Source of the DNA: Cyanobacteria bacterium UBA8803
GTDB lineage: Bacteria; Cyanobacteriota; Cyanobacteriia; Cyanobacteriales; Coleofasciculaceae
Reading direction: 5' to 3'
DNA length: 12,881 nt
Assembly: GCA_003505715.1 (NCBI GenBank)
Contig: DNXU01000488.1
Span: forward strand, 1-12,881
The notes beneath the pieces were generated by a model, which did not search any database, was not told where the DNA came from, and saw nothing but the letters and a program-made list of their open reading frames with translations. This document shows, piece after piece, positions 5,706-12,881 of this stretch; position 1 is the first letter of the stretch; every line of letters starts with the position of its first letter. The position numbers were made by a program, and so were the translations under genes.

Positions 5706-6044
5706 ATGACACTGGCGATCGGCATGATTGAAACCTTAGGGGTGCCTGCGGCGTTGGAGGCAGCAGACGCAATGTGCAAAGCAGCTCGCATAACGTTAGT
5801 TAGTTATGAAAATACGGATTTGGGTCGGATTACAGTAATTATTCGGGGAGAAGTGGGTGAAGTCAAAGCTTCAGTTGCAGCTGGATTGCAAGCAGTAGTG
5901 CGGGTAAATGGAGGAGAAGTACTATCTCATCACATTATCCCCCGTCCCCATGAAAATCTGGAATACGTTCTACCGATTCACCACTCTCAAGAGATAGAAA
6001 ATTTTCACTACGATATCCGTTTCCCACCACCACTATCACCATAG
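5706..6044 (+). CDS. ccmK: CcmK-type carboxysome shell protein (BMC domain), pore-variant paralogue
   Basis: 112 aa, ATG start that aligns with CcmK proteins; TAG stop. BMC-domain proteins form hexamers that tile the flat facets of the beta-carboxysome shell. Conserved features are [12 protein letters not shown] at the N terminus, [10 protein letters not shown] (D21 and K25 at the hexamer edge), [26 protein letters not shown] (66-91) and the PRPHENLE turn. The pore loop is unusual. From memory CcmK1 and CcmK2 read E-K-I-G-S-G at positions 35-40; here it is E-N-T-D-L-G, so a lysine is lost and an aspartate gained. The C-terminal tail (92-112) is divergent and ends in proline-rich RFPPPLSP. The gene is alone, not in a ccmKLMNO cluster, which recalls satellite paralogues such as CcmK3 to CcmK6; which one cannot be settled by eye. 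Minor shell component is the likely role. Confidence 0.87.
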   Translation: MTLAIGMIETLGVPAALEAADAMCKAARITLVSYENTDLGRITVIIRGEVGEVKASVAAGLQAVVRVNGGEVLSHHIIPRPHENLEYVLPIHHSQEIENFHYDIRFPPPLSP

Positions 6045-6100
6045 ACGATTATTTATCAAGGCTTACAGCCCGATCGGATATCCTCCCTTACTTGGGTTTC

Positions 6101-6138
6101 GGCTGAACCAGCCGCACTTCAGCAACAAACTGCTGGTT
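6101..6138 (+). terminator. Possible terminator or hairpin cluster after ccmK
   Basis: Alternative stems are GGCTG-AAC-CAGCC (6101-6113) and AACCAGC with GCTGGTT (6106-6112 and 6132-6138), the latter followed by GTTTTC. A further GGCT-TAC-AGCC lies at 6060-6070. These may end the ccmK transcript, though the U tract is short. Confidence 0.3.
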
Positions 6139-6309
6139 GTTTTCTTATTCCTTCTGCCTGCGTTCGGACTTCGGCGTGAGGCCCTCTCCCTGCCCAAAAT
6201 CCAATTCGTGACTTGGGGAACGATTCAAAATAACCTTAAACCCGTAAAATAGATCATCTTTAAAACACTCCCTTAATGGTTGCCCAGTTCGGATTATCCA
6301 CAAAACCAC

Positions 6310-6338
6310 TTGCCAGATGGCTGGATACCCGATATAGA
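6310..6338 (+). promoter_or_regulatory. Candidate ppc promoter
   Basis: TTGCCA (6310-6315, 5/6), a 17-bp spacer and TATAGA (6333-6338, 4/6) lie about 115 nt before the ATG. Together with the long spacer this suggests that ppc has its own promoter. Confidence 0.35.
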
Positions 6339-6452
6339 TACCATAGGCTTTGGCTCAAAACCAAGATGATGAAAATCTCTCTCCCGTCTCCCTGATCCCT
6401 CTGTCTCTGTTTGTTGTATTTGCCCTGTCTTAACACTTACTGTCAGGTCTTT

Positions 6453-9400
6453 ATGAGTTCGCTTCTCCAGTCATCCGATCGGGAATTCACTCTTGCTTCT
6501 ACCTCTCAACTTTTGCTGCGCCATCGTCTCAAAGTTGTAGAAGAGCTGTGGGCATCTGTTCTAAACTCGGAATGCGGTCAGGAACTGGTCGATTTGCTCG
6601 CCTCACTGCGTCAATTGTCTTCGCCAGAAGGACAAGCAACCGATTTTGTCCAATCTGGTGTTCCTGAAGTTATTGAAAAGCTCGACCTCAACGCCGCGAT
6701 TAGAACATCACGCGCTTTTGCTCTCTACTTCCAACTCATTAACAGTGTCGAACAACATTACGAACAGCGCCATCAACAGCTTTTAAGACGCACTGCTTAC
6801 CACAGTACTGTCGGGGCAGAAAAATCTTCATTTTTGCAAGCTAGCCTCAAAACCAATGGCAATTCGACCATGGCATCTGCCAACGGGGTTGAGGCAGACG
6901 CTCAAGCTGGAAGTGCGATGGCAGACTTACTGGAAAGAAACTGGCAGGAAAATAGTACCTCGCAACGCACGCCCAGCACGTTTCACTGGTTATTTTCCCA
7001 CTTGCGGCAGCTCAATGTCCCACCCCGACAAATTCAGCAGCTGATTAATAATTTGGATGTTCGGTTAGTTTTCACAGCTCACCCCACAGAAATCGTCCGC
7101 CACACAATTCGAGCCAAACAGCGACGCATTGCCAATATCCTGGAACAGCTAGACCAAGCTGAGGAAGCATCAAGGGCTTTAGGGTTGGCCTCTTCTTGGG
7201 AGGTGGAAGGATATATCGAACAACTCAGGGAAGAAATTCGGTTGTGGTGGCGCACTGATGAGTTACATCAATTCAAGCCCACCGTACTCGATGAGGTAGA
7301 TTATACCCTCCACTACTTCCAAGAAGTGCTGTTTGAGGCCATTCCCCAATTGTATTTGCGCCTCAAGCAAGCTTTAAATACCTCGTTCCCTTGGCTGACA
7401 CCCCCAGCCAAGAACTTTTGTAAGTTTGGCTCTTGGGTGGGGTCAGATCGGGATGGCAATCCTTCAGTGACTCCTCAAGTTACCTGGCAAACTGCCTGCT
7501 ATCAGCGTAATTTGGTTCTGGAGAAGTATATTAGTTCAGTCAAGAATCTGACTAATTTGCTGAGCTTGTCCCTGCACTGGTGCGATGTCTTACCCGAACT
7601 GTTGGACTCGCTAGAGCTAGACCGTTCCCAAATGCCAGAGGTTTACGAGCGACTAGCCATTCGCTATCGACAAGAGCCTTATCGGTTAAAGTTTGCCTAC
7701 GTGCAGCAACGGTTAGAAAATACGCTCGAACGCAACCGCCGTCTCTCCACGAGCAAACTCCTGCAACCGGAAATTGCTGAAGTTGCCAACCCCTGCATTT
7801 ACCGATCTGGAGCCGAGTTTTTGGCTGAGTTGCAGCTGATTGAGCGCAACCTCGCTGAGACAGGATTGAGCTGTGGCGAGTTGGAAAATCTGATCTGTCA
7901 GGTGCAAATTTATGGCTTTAATCTGGCAAATTTAGATATCCGTCAGGAAAGCTCCCGTCACTCAGACGCCCTGAACGAGATTACAGACTACCTGCAAATT
8001 TTGCCCAAACCTTACCACCAATTATCTGAAACCGAGCGCACCGAATGGTTGAGCAAAGAGTTACAAACTCGACGCCCCTTAATCCCTACGGAATTGCCAT
8101 TTTCGGAAAAAACCTGCGAAACGATTGAAACCTTGCGGATGCTGCGGCGACTGCAACAGGAATTTGGTGCCGAAATTTGCCAAACCTACATCATCAGCAT
8201 GAGCCATGAGGCGAGCGACTTGTTGGAAGTGCTATTGCTGGCAAAGGAAGCAGGATTGTACGATCCGGCTACAGCTACCAGCAGCCTTCAGGTAGTGCCC
8301 CTATTTGAAACCGTAGACGATCTGAAGCGGGCTCCTGCTGTAATGAAATCCTTGTTTGAGTTACCCCCCTACCGTGCCTCTTTAGCCGGAGGTTATTCAT
8401 CATTAACCACCAACCACCAACCACCAACTAACAACCAACAACTAACAACCAACCTCCAAGAGGTAATGCTGGGGTACTCCGACAGTAATAAGGATTCTGG
8501 TTTCTTAAGCAGTAACTGGGAAATCCACAAAGCTCAAAAAGCTCTACAGAAAATTGCCGAACAGTACAGTATCGCTTTACGCATCTTCCACGGACGCGGT
8601 GGTTCAGTGGGACGCGGCGGGGGGCCTGCCTATGAGGCGATCCTGGCACAACCCGGTCATAGTATTAACGGGCGGATTAAGATTACCGAACAGGGGGAAG
8701 TATTAGCATCGAAGTACTCCCTCCCGGAACTGGCTCTATATCACTTGGAGACAGTGACCACAGCAGTGATTCAAGCTAGCTTGCTGGGAAGCGGCTTTGA
8801 CAATCTGGAGCCTTGGAATGAAATTATAGAGGAATTGGCAACGCGATCGCGCCAGCATTACCGCGCTCTGATTTACGAGCAGCCAGACTTCCTAGACTTC
8901 TTCAATGAAGTAACACCTATTCAAGAAATTAGCCAACTGCAAATTAGTTCTCGCCCTGCCCGTCGAGGGGGTAAGAAAGATTTTAGCAGTCTCCGGGCAA
9001 TTCCTTGGGTCTTTAGCTGGACTCAGAGCCGCTTCTTGCTACCGAGTTGGTATGGAGTTGGCACGGCTCTAAAAGATTTTTTGGATGAGGAACCCGAGGA
9101 GAATCTCAAACTGTTGCGCTACTTTTACTTCAAATGGCCCTTCTTCAAAATGGCAATTTCTAAGGTAGAGATGACCTTAGCTAAAGTGGATCTGCAAATT
9201 GCCAGTCATTACGTGCAAAAATTGTCCCAGCCGGAAGACCAAGAGCGCTTCGATCTCCTATTTCAGCAGATTGCCAGCGAATTTAACCTCACCCGTGACT
9301 TTATCCTCTTAATTACAGGACATAAGCGACTGCTAGATGGCGATCCGGATTTGCAGCGCTCGGTGCAGTTACGCAATGGCAGCATTGTACCTCTCGGTTG

Positions 9401-9551
9401 CTTGCAGGTGTCGTTACTCAAACGCCTGCGCCAACACGGCACCCAGACAGCATCTGGTTTCGTGCAATCCCGGTATAGTAAAGGGGAGTTGCTGCGTGGA
9501 GCGTTGTTGACCCTTAATGGGATTGCTGCTGGTATGCGCAATACGGGTTGA
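6453..9551 (+). CDS. ppc: Phosphoenolpyruvate carboxylase
   Basis: 1032 aa from the ATG at 6453, TGA stop. The frame stays open to a TTG at 6411, but [12 protein letters not shown] matches the usual cyanobacterial N terminus and AGG precedes this ATG. The enzyme carboxylates PEP with bicarbonate to oxaloacetate (Mg2+ or Mn2+ dependent, cytoplasmic, tetrameric), refilling the TCA cycle and feeding aspartate synthesis. Visible active-site features are FTAHPTE with H210, [10 protein letters not shown] with K680, [12 protein letters not shown] with H713, R715 and R721, SLRAIPW with R848, and the invariant C-terminal RNTG (1029-1032). These correspond to E. coli H138, K546, H579, R581, R587 and R713. 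The plant N-terminal phosphoserine motif is absent, as expected. Oddity: residues 651-667, just before the GYSDS block, are encoded by a heptamer repeat inserted in frame. The gene is convergent with the downstream kinase. Confidence 0.97.
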   Translation: MSSLLQSSDREFTLASTSQLLLRHRLKVVEELWASVLNSECGQELVDLLASLRQLSSPEGQATDFVQSGVPEVIEKLDLNAAIRTSRAFALYFQLINSVEQHYEQRHQQLLRRTAYHSTVGAEKSSFLQASLKTNGNSTMASANGVEADAQAGSAMADLLERNWQENSTSQRTPSTFHWLFSHLRQLNVPPRQIQQLINNLDVRLVFTAHPTEIVRHTIRAKQRRIANILEQLDQAEEASRALGLASSWEVEGYIEQLREEIRLWWRTDELHQFKPTVLDEVDYTLHYFQEVLFEAIPQLYLRLKQALNTSFPWLTPPAKNFCKFGSWVGSDRDGNPSVTPQVTWQTACYQRNLVLEKYISSVKNLTNLLSLSLHWCDVLPELLDSLELDRSQMPEVYERLAIRYRQEPYRLKFAYVQQRLENTLERNRRLSTSKLLQPEIAEVANPCIYRSGAEFLAELQLIERNLAETGLSCGELENLICQVQIYGFNLANLDIRQESSRHSDALNEITDYLQILPKPYHQLSETERTEWLSKELQTRRPLIPTELPFSEKTCETIETLRMLRRLQQEFGAEICQTYIISMSHEASDLLEVLLLAKEAGLYDPATATSSLQVVPLFETVDDLKRAPAVMKSLFELPPYRASLAGGYSSLTTNHQPPTNNQQLTTNLQEVMLGYSDSNKDSGFLSSNWEIHKAQKALQKIAEQYSIALRIFHGRGGSVGRGGGPAYEAILAQPGHSINGRIKITEQGEVLASKYSLPELALYHLETVTTAVIQASLLGSGFDNLEPWNEIIEELATRSRQHYRALIYEQPDFLDFFNEVTPIQEISQLQISSRPARRGGKKDFSSLRAIPWVFSWTQSRFLLPSWYGVGTALKDFLDEEPEENLKLLRYFYFKWPFFKMAISKVEMTLAKVDLQIASHYVQKLSQPEDQERFDLLFQQIASEFNLTRDFILLITGHKRLLDGDPDLQRSVQLRNGSIVPLGCLQVSLLKRLRQHGTQTASGFVQSRYSKGELLRGALLTLNGIAAGMRNTG
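8403..8455 (+). repeat. Heptamer repeat inside ppc
   Basis: About seven heptamers of ACCACCA, ACAACCA and ACAACTA type are read as [17 protein letters not shown] (residues 651-667) between AGGYSS and [12 protein letters not shown]. coli PEPC has almost no sequence here (YRGLIQGKQMVMIGYSDS), and cyanobacterial enzymes as I recall them have a variable loop. The repeat resembles the 3454-3555 array and stays in frame. Confidence 0.85.
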
Positions 9552-9592
9552 TATCGCGGTTCTCAAGCGCAAGAAACACAGCCCTTATTTTT

Positions 9593-9611
9593 AACGCAAA
9601 GGAACGCAAAG
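9593..9611. repeat. Tandem AACGCAAAGG repeat
   Basis: AACGCAAAGG is followed directly by AACGCAAAG. It is related to the AACGC-CAAG repeats at 751-776 and 2221-2246, and of the type often found between cyanobacterial genes. Confidence 0.5.
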
Positions 9612-9620
9612 CAGAGAGTA

Positions 9621-9649
9621 GTAGAGACGTTCCGGTGGAACGTCTCTAC
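9621..9649. terminator. Dispersed GAGACGTTCC hairpin, copy 2, between convergent genes
   Basis: GTAGAGACGTTCC and GGAACGTCTCTAC form a perfect 13-bp stem with the 3-nt loop GGT. It lies between the 3' ends of ppc and the phytochrome kinase, so it could end transcripts from both sides. A long U tract is missing, so termination is inferred. Its core is identical to the hairpin at 5591-5617. Confidence 0.55.
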
Positions 9650-9736
9650 AATGTGGGCAATTAAACGGACTCCTAAGAAACCCATCGGGTTTGTTTAGTG
9701 TCTCAACGAGCGATCGCGCTCGTGAAAGGCTTGATA

Positions 9737-12700
9737 TTATGCACCATGAGCCGTTAATGCCACAATTTCGTCAAAAGCGAAGTTGTCAATTAACTCAGCC
9801 ACAGCGATCGCCAAAACAGAGTTTTCTTCAGGAATTTGCTCGATCAACTCCGCAATCAGCTCATCGCTACAGAGATGAGCTGCATAGTATAGCTGTTTCA
9901 CCCACTCCTCGGGCATTTTTGAAACATAACTTTTGAGTTCGGCAGGAGTCAGACATGCTTGAGTTTTTGCCCTTTCCTCTCCTGTCGAGGGTGTTTTCTC
10001 CTCATAGATGTAGCGCACTCCTAAGTGATGGGCGATCTTTTCTAGGAGTATCCCTTCTTGGAAAGGCTTGGGCAGAAAATCGTCACAACCAGCTTCTAGG
10101 ATAGCGGATCGCTCCTCATTAAACGCAAAGGCAGTTAGGGCAATAATCACCGTAGCCTGACCTTTAAGGGATGCTTTAATCTGTTTAGTCGCCTCATAAC
10201 CATCCATTACAGGCATCAGTATATCCATCCAGATCAGGTGTGGTTGCCAGTCTTGCCAAACAGCGATGGCTTCTCTACCATTTGATGCCGATCGCACCTC
10301 AAATCCCACAGTTGTAAGAATCTTCACCAACAGGCGGCGGTTTTCTTCCACATCCTCAACAACGAGGATGCGATATTGAGTTTGATTCGGTTCTAAGCCA
10401 ATGACTCGCTTGGTAGTGCCTGGGGGTTGCACGTCAGTTTCACAGGCAAGGCGGACTGGAATCTCAAAAGTAAATGTCGAACCCTTACCAACAACGCTAC
10501 TGACTGTGATATCTCCCCCCATCAATCGGACAAATTGTCGGCTAATCGGCAATCCTAAACCCGTTCCTTGCATCGATTGGTGGCCCGTTTCTGTTTGTAC
10601 GAAGGCTTCAAATATGGTGTCGAGTTCGCTTTCAGCAATGCCAGAACCAGTGTCAGAAACTTTGAATAGGATGGTTGATAGTTTGTTATCAGTTGTTGGG
10701 GGTTGGATATCCTCAATTGCTGACACGCAAAGCGTTACAGTCCCAGATCGTGTAAATTTGATGGCATTTTCCACAAGATTAATTAGCACCTGACGCAACT
10801 TCCCTTCGTCGGCGATCGCATAGCGGGGAACGTTGGGCATTCGGTTAAAAATTAGCTGTAACCCTTTGGTTTGGGCTTTAAGTTGCAGCATCTCTTCAAT
10901 GGAGTCGAGCGTCCCATACAAATCAAAGCTATGTTCATTGAGAGTCAACCTGCCTGCTTCAATTTTGGACATTGCCAAGACATCATTGATGAGCGAGAGC
11001 AAATGCTCGCCACTGCGATTGATAATTCCTAAATACTCTATCTGCTCCGAAGATAGAGTATAATCGCGGCTCATCACTTGGGTAAAACCGAGGATAGCGT
11101 TGAGAGGAGTGCGTAGTTCGTGACTCATCTTCGCTAAGAACTGACTTTTGGCAATGTTCGCCACTTCCGCTCGCTCGGCTGCTTCTTGTAGCGCTGTATG
11201 AGAAAACTCCAAAACCGCCAGCATGAGCGTATTTCTCAACTCTAATGCCGCATCAATTTCCACCTGTTGCCAGGGTAAGGACTTGTCTCGAACGGTTTCT
11301 TTCCACAATTCAAAGGAGCGACGCGGGGACAATCGCAAACTACCGTCATTGTTAACTAATACTGGTTTATTGGGGTTTCCCCCCCAGTGGACGGTGTGGA
11401 TGACTTCTGGTCTGAACCAGAGTATAGAATAAAACGTTTGATTGACGAATATGGAAATTGCCAGTAAACCACTTGCCGTATCTTGAAATTCCTGAGCTTG
11501 GGGATAAAGTTGGGACAGAGAATTGGTGAAGAATACATTCTCGCGGTGGTAATTCACTAGCCAATGAAGCAAGTCATGCACTGCTTCTCTTGATGGCGTT
11601 TGACCGAGCAGAGTCAAATCTTCCCCCAGCGCAACAACTGCTCCATTAGCTTTGATTAATTCTAATAAACTTTGGCTATTATGTTCTAATACCTTGCGAA
11701 TAAAATTACTATTTAAACTAAGCTCATTTTTCAGTTTTTGTTGAATTATCCCAATCTGTTTTCGATAAACTTCTGCTTCTTGCTCTTGCTGTTTAACCAG
11801 TTGCACTGACATGAGTTGCCCTAATAATTCGCAATAATTTCTTGTCTCATAATCAATATATTTAGGCGAGCTATGATGGCAAACAATCATGCCCCACAGC
11901 CTTCTCTCATTGATTAAAGAAATACACATTGAGGCAGCAACTCCCATGTTTTGCGAATACTCTACATGCAAAGGAGAAACACTTCTGAGTACGGAAAAAC
12001 TTAAATCGAGCGGCGCGTTTGTCAGAGGATTGTTAGTGGGAATAATTTCTACAGGCTGATAGTTCATATCAACGATTAATCGCAGCCAGTTTTCGTAGTA
12101 TAGTTTTCTGGCTTGTTTGGGAATATCTGAAGCTGGATAATGTAAATCTAAGTAAGATTCCAATTCGGCTTGCTTATCTTCGGCAATAATTACCCCAGAG
12201 CCATCGGGTTCAAACCGATAGATCATGGCTCGGTCATATCCGGTAATCTGTCGTACTTCTTTAACAATTAACTCTGTAGCTTCATGGAAGTTGGCAGCTC
12301 TATTTATTTTTAAAAGTGAAGCTTTTAATAAATTAAAAAAGCTGGTTTCTAAGGAAAGTTTTTGAGGTACAATAGGTTCTATTTCCAGGATAAATATGCC
12401 ATTATTGCTGTGTATAGTTCCGTTAAATAATATATATTTATCTTGGCTTATTATTGATAACTTGATAGGATTAAAAATCTCAGAATTTGAGTGAGAGATA
12501 CAATGAGCTAATACTTCTCGTTCAGAAGTAGGCACTAAAGTACTTATGTCTTGATTAATTAAAGATTCTGCTGGAATACCAAAAAACTGGTCAGTGTTCT
12601 TACTGACTTGTAAAATCTTGAGTTGAGGGGCTTGCAGAACCAGAAGTACTCCATGGGGCTGAATTGACCCTGGAATGTGGATAGCTTCGCGATCGCAGTT

Positions 12701-12745
12701 CGTCAAATCAACCTCTTGAGAGGTGACCCATTCATTGGTTTGCAT
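9737..12745 (-). CDS. Bacteriophytochrome-type hybrid histidine kinase (PAS-GAF-PHY-HisKA-HATPase-REC)
   Basis: 1002 aa, ATG start with no clear Shine-Dalgarno. It is a red/far-red light sensor kinase, presumably cytoplasmic. The PAS domain (about 18-130) is preceded by LTNC (C17) and IHIPGSIQPHG, the biliverdin attachment motif of bacteriophytochromes. The GAF domain (about 145-315) has PASDIP (D207), Y176, H260 and H290, the same numbers I recall for Deinococcus BphP. The phycocyanobilin cysteine is replaced by L259 (RSVSPLH), as in Calothrix CphB. The PHY domain (about 325-510) has the tongue motifs WGG (454-456) and PRRSF (474-478). HisKA has MSHELRTPLNAILGF (H542). The ATPase has NLVENAIKF (N660), DTGSGI and GTGLGLPIS. 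REC has VVED, D841 and K893. The last 90 residues are a helical tail without an Hpt histidine motif. Residues 681-691 are a repeat-encoded insertion. Confidence 0.93.
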   Translation of the reverse strand: MQTNEWVTSQEVDLTNCDREAIHIPGSIQPHGVLLVLQAPQLKILQVSKNTDQFFGIPAESLINQDISTLVPTSEREVLAHCISHSNSEIFNPIKLSIISQDKYILFNGTIHSNNGIFILEIEPIVPQKLSLETSFFNLLKASLLKINRAANFHEATELIVKEVRQITGYDRAMIYRFEPDGSGVIIAEDKQAELESYLDLHYPASDIPKQARKLYYENWLRLIVDMNYQPVEIIPTNNPLTNAPLDLSFSVLRSVSPLHVEYSQNMGVAASMCISLINERRLWGMIVCHHSSPKYIDYETRNYCELLGQLMSVQLVKQQEQEAEVYRKQIGIIQQKLKNELSLNSNFIRKVLEHNSQSLLELIKANGAVVALGEDLTLLGQTPSREAVHDLLHWLVNYHRENVFFTNSLSQLYPQAQEFQDTASGLLAISIFVNQTFYSILWFRPEVIHTVHWGGNPNKPVLVNNDGSLRLSPRRSFELWKETVRDKSLPWQQVEIDAALELRNTLMLAVLEFSHTALQEAAERAEVANIAKSQFLAKMSHELRTPLNAILGFTQVMSRDYTLSSEQIEYLGIINRSGEHLLSLINDVLAMSKIEAGRLTLNEHSFDLYGTLDSIEEMLQLKAQTKGLQLIFNRMPNVPRYAIADEGKLRQVLINLVENAIKFTRSGTVTLCVSAIEDIQPPTTDNKLSTILFKVSDTGSGIAESELDTIFEAFVQTETGHQSMQGTGLGLPISRQFVRLMGGDITVSSVVGKGSTFTFEIPVRLACETDVQPPGTTKRVIGLEPNQTQYRILVVEDVEENRRLLVKILTTVGFEVRSASNGREAIAVWQDWQPHLIWMDILMPVMDGYEATKQIKASLKGQATVIIALTAFAFNEERSAILEAGCDDFLPKPFQEGILLEKIAHHLGVRYIYEEKTPSTGEERAKTQACLTPAELKSYVSKMPEEWVKQLYYAAHLCSDELIAELIEQIPEENSVLAIAVAELIDNFAFDEIVALTAHGA
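10673..10705 (-). repeat. Degenerate heptamer repeat inside the kinase ATPase domain
   Basis: The minus strand carries CAACCCC, CAACAAC, TGATAAC and AAACTATC-like units. They are read as Q-P-P-T-T-D-N-K-L-S-T (residues 681-691) between SAIED and ILFKVSDTGSG. This is a beta-strand connection just before the G1 box, a place that tolerates length change. The peptide resembles the insertion in PEPC ([11 protein letters not shown]). Confidence 0.6.
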
Positions 12746-12766
12746 AGCGTTAGAAAAAAGTTGAAT

Positions 12767-12816
12767 AAGTACTTAATACAAATAGTGGCGAAGTCTATCT
12801 GATTACTTAAGTGCTT
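12767..12816. promoter_or_regulatory. Inverted repeat upstream of the phytochrome kinase
   Basis: AAGTACTTAA (12767-12776) and TTAAGTGCTT (12807-12816) are inverse with one mismatch and 30 bp apart, 22-71 nt before the ATG. They could be an operator or part of an AT-rich promoter. The remaining window edge (12817-12881) shows nothing identifiable. Confidence 0.2.
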
Positions 12817-12881
12817 AAAGCAATAATGACAGTAGGGGAATGGGGAATTCTTGTCTTAAGCCGAGTAGCCCCCCTAACCCC

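Larger units (their letters stand above)
6045..6452. other. Spacer between ccmK and ppc
   Basis: This 408-bp spacer has no recognisable gene. It contains the hairpin cluster after ccmK, a CCGATCGG palindrome (6069-6076), a pyrimidine-rich stretch around 6380-6405 (CTCTCTCCCGTCTCC) and a candidate ppc promoter. Confidence 0.6.

Noticed and set aside
6411..6452. TTG start giving 14 extra residues on PEP carboxylase
   Set aside because: The added peptide is unlike PEPC N termini. The ATG at 6453 has AGG upstream and matches the usual MSSL start.
9737..10020. Hpt domain at the C terminus of the phytochrome kinase
   Set aside because: The helical tail has H957 but not the H-x-L-K-G type surroundings of a phosphotransfer histidine.
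10401..10793. 130-residue plus-strand open frame opposite the kinase gene
   Set aside because: It is antisense to the conserved ATPase and receiver coding region and shows no family resemblance. The same applies to the other antisense frames at 1610-1921, 4011-4259, 9263-9541 and 11356-11564.

Overview
The window reads as chromosomal DNA of a beta-cyanobacterium, probably a filamentous one. Three things point there. HIP1 palindromes (GCGATCGC) occur about ten times, for example at 1023, 1634, 2057, 2860, 2968, 8843, 9710, 9804, 10812 and 12689. The genes include a CcmK-type carboxysome shell protein, a cyanobacterial-length PEP carboxylase and a phytochrome hybrid kinase. Heptamer repeats of the cyanobacterial STRR kind are found both between and inside genes. 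No species call is attempted.

Region 1 (46-4732, all minus strand) looks like one transport and nitrogen-catabolism operon. In transcription order it holds a Tat-type, lipoprotein-like BMP-family solute-binding protein, two NupB/NupC-like ABC permeases, a stand-alone allophanate hydrolase C-terminal domain protein, and a BiuH-type cysteine hydrolase whose active-site residues match biuret amidohydrolase. No ABC ATPase and no allophanate hydrolase amidase domain is present; both must lie beyond the left edge or elsewhere in the genome. My inference is uptake of a small nitrogen-rich compound (biuret, a triazine or pyrimidine breakdown product, or a nucleobase-like compound), followed by hydrolysis towards allophanate, ammonia and CO2. 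A 227-bp pair of opposed heptamer arrays sits between the binding-protein and permease genes. An inverted pair of 26-bp repeats brackets the second permease and the allophanate-hydrolase-domain gene.

Region 2 (4733-5705) has no convincing gene. It is dense in secondary structure: a 224-bp MITE-like element with perfect 14-bp terminal inverted repeats and two internal hairpin modules, a 151-bp segment bounded by perfect 15-bp inverted repeats, several hairpins, a dispersed GAGACGTTCC hairpin, and four TTCATCC-type heptamers directly before the next start codon.

Region 3 (5706-9551, plus strand) carries a solitary ccmK paralogue with an altered pore loop, then ppc (PEP carboxylase). Both concern inorganic carbon: the shell protein belongs to the carboxysome, and PEPC fixes bicarbonate into oxaloacetate. 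A 0.4-kb spacer with its own candidate promoter separates them, so they are probably separate transcription units.

Region 4 (9552-12881) holds a second copy of the GAGACGTTCC hairpin between convergent genes, and a minus-strand bacteriophytochrome-type hybrid histidine kinase. The kinase keeps the N-terminal biliverdin cysteine and lacks the GAF cysteine.

The most unusual thread is the heptamer family. It forms the 227-bp opposed array inside the operon. It also appears as in-frame, Asn/Gln/Pro/Thr-rich insertions inside PEPC and inside the ATPase domain of the phytochrome kinase, both read in a similar translational register.
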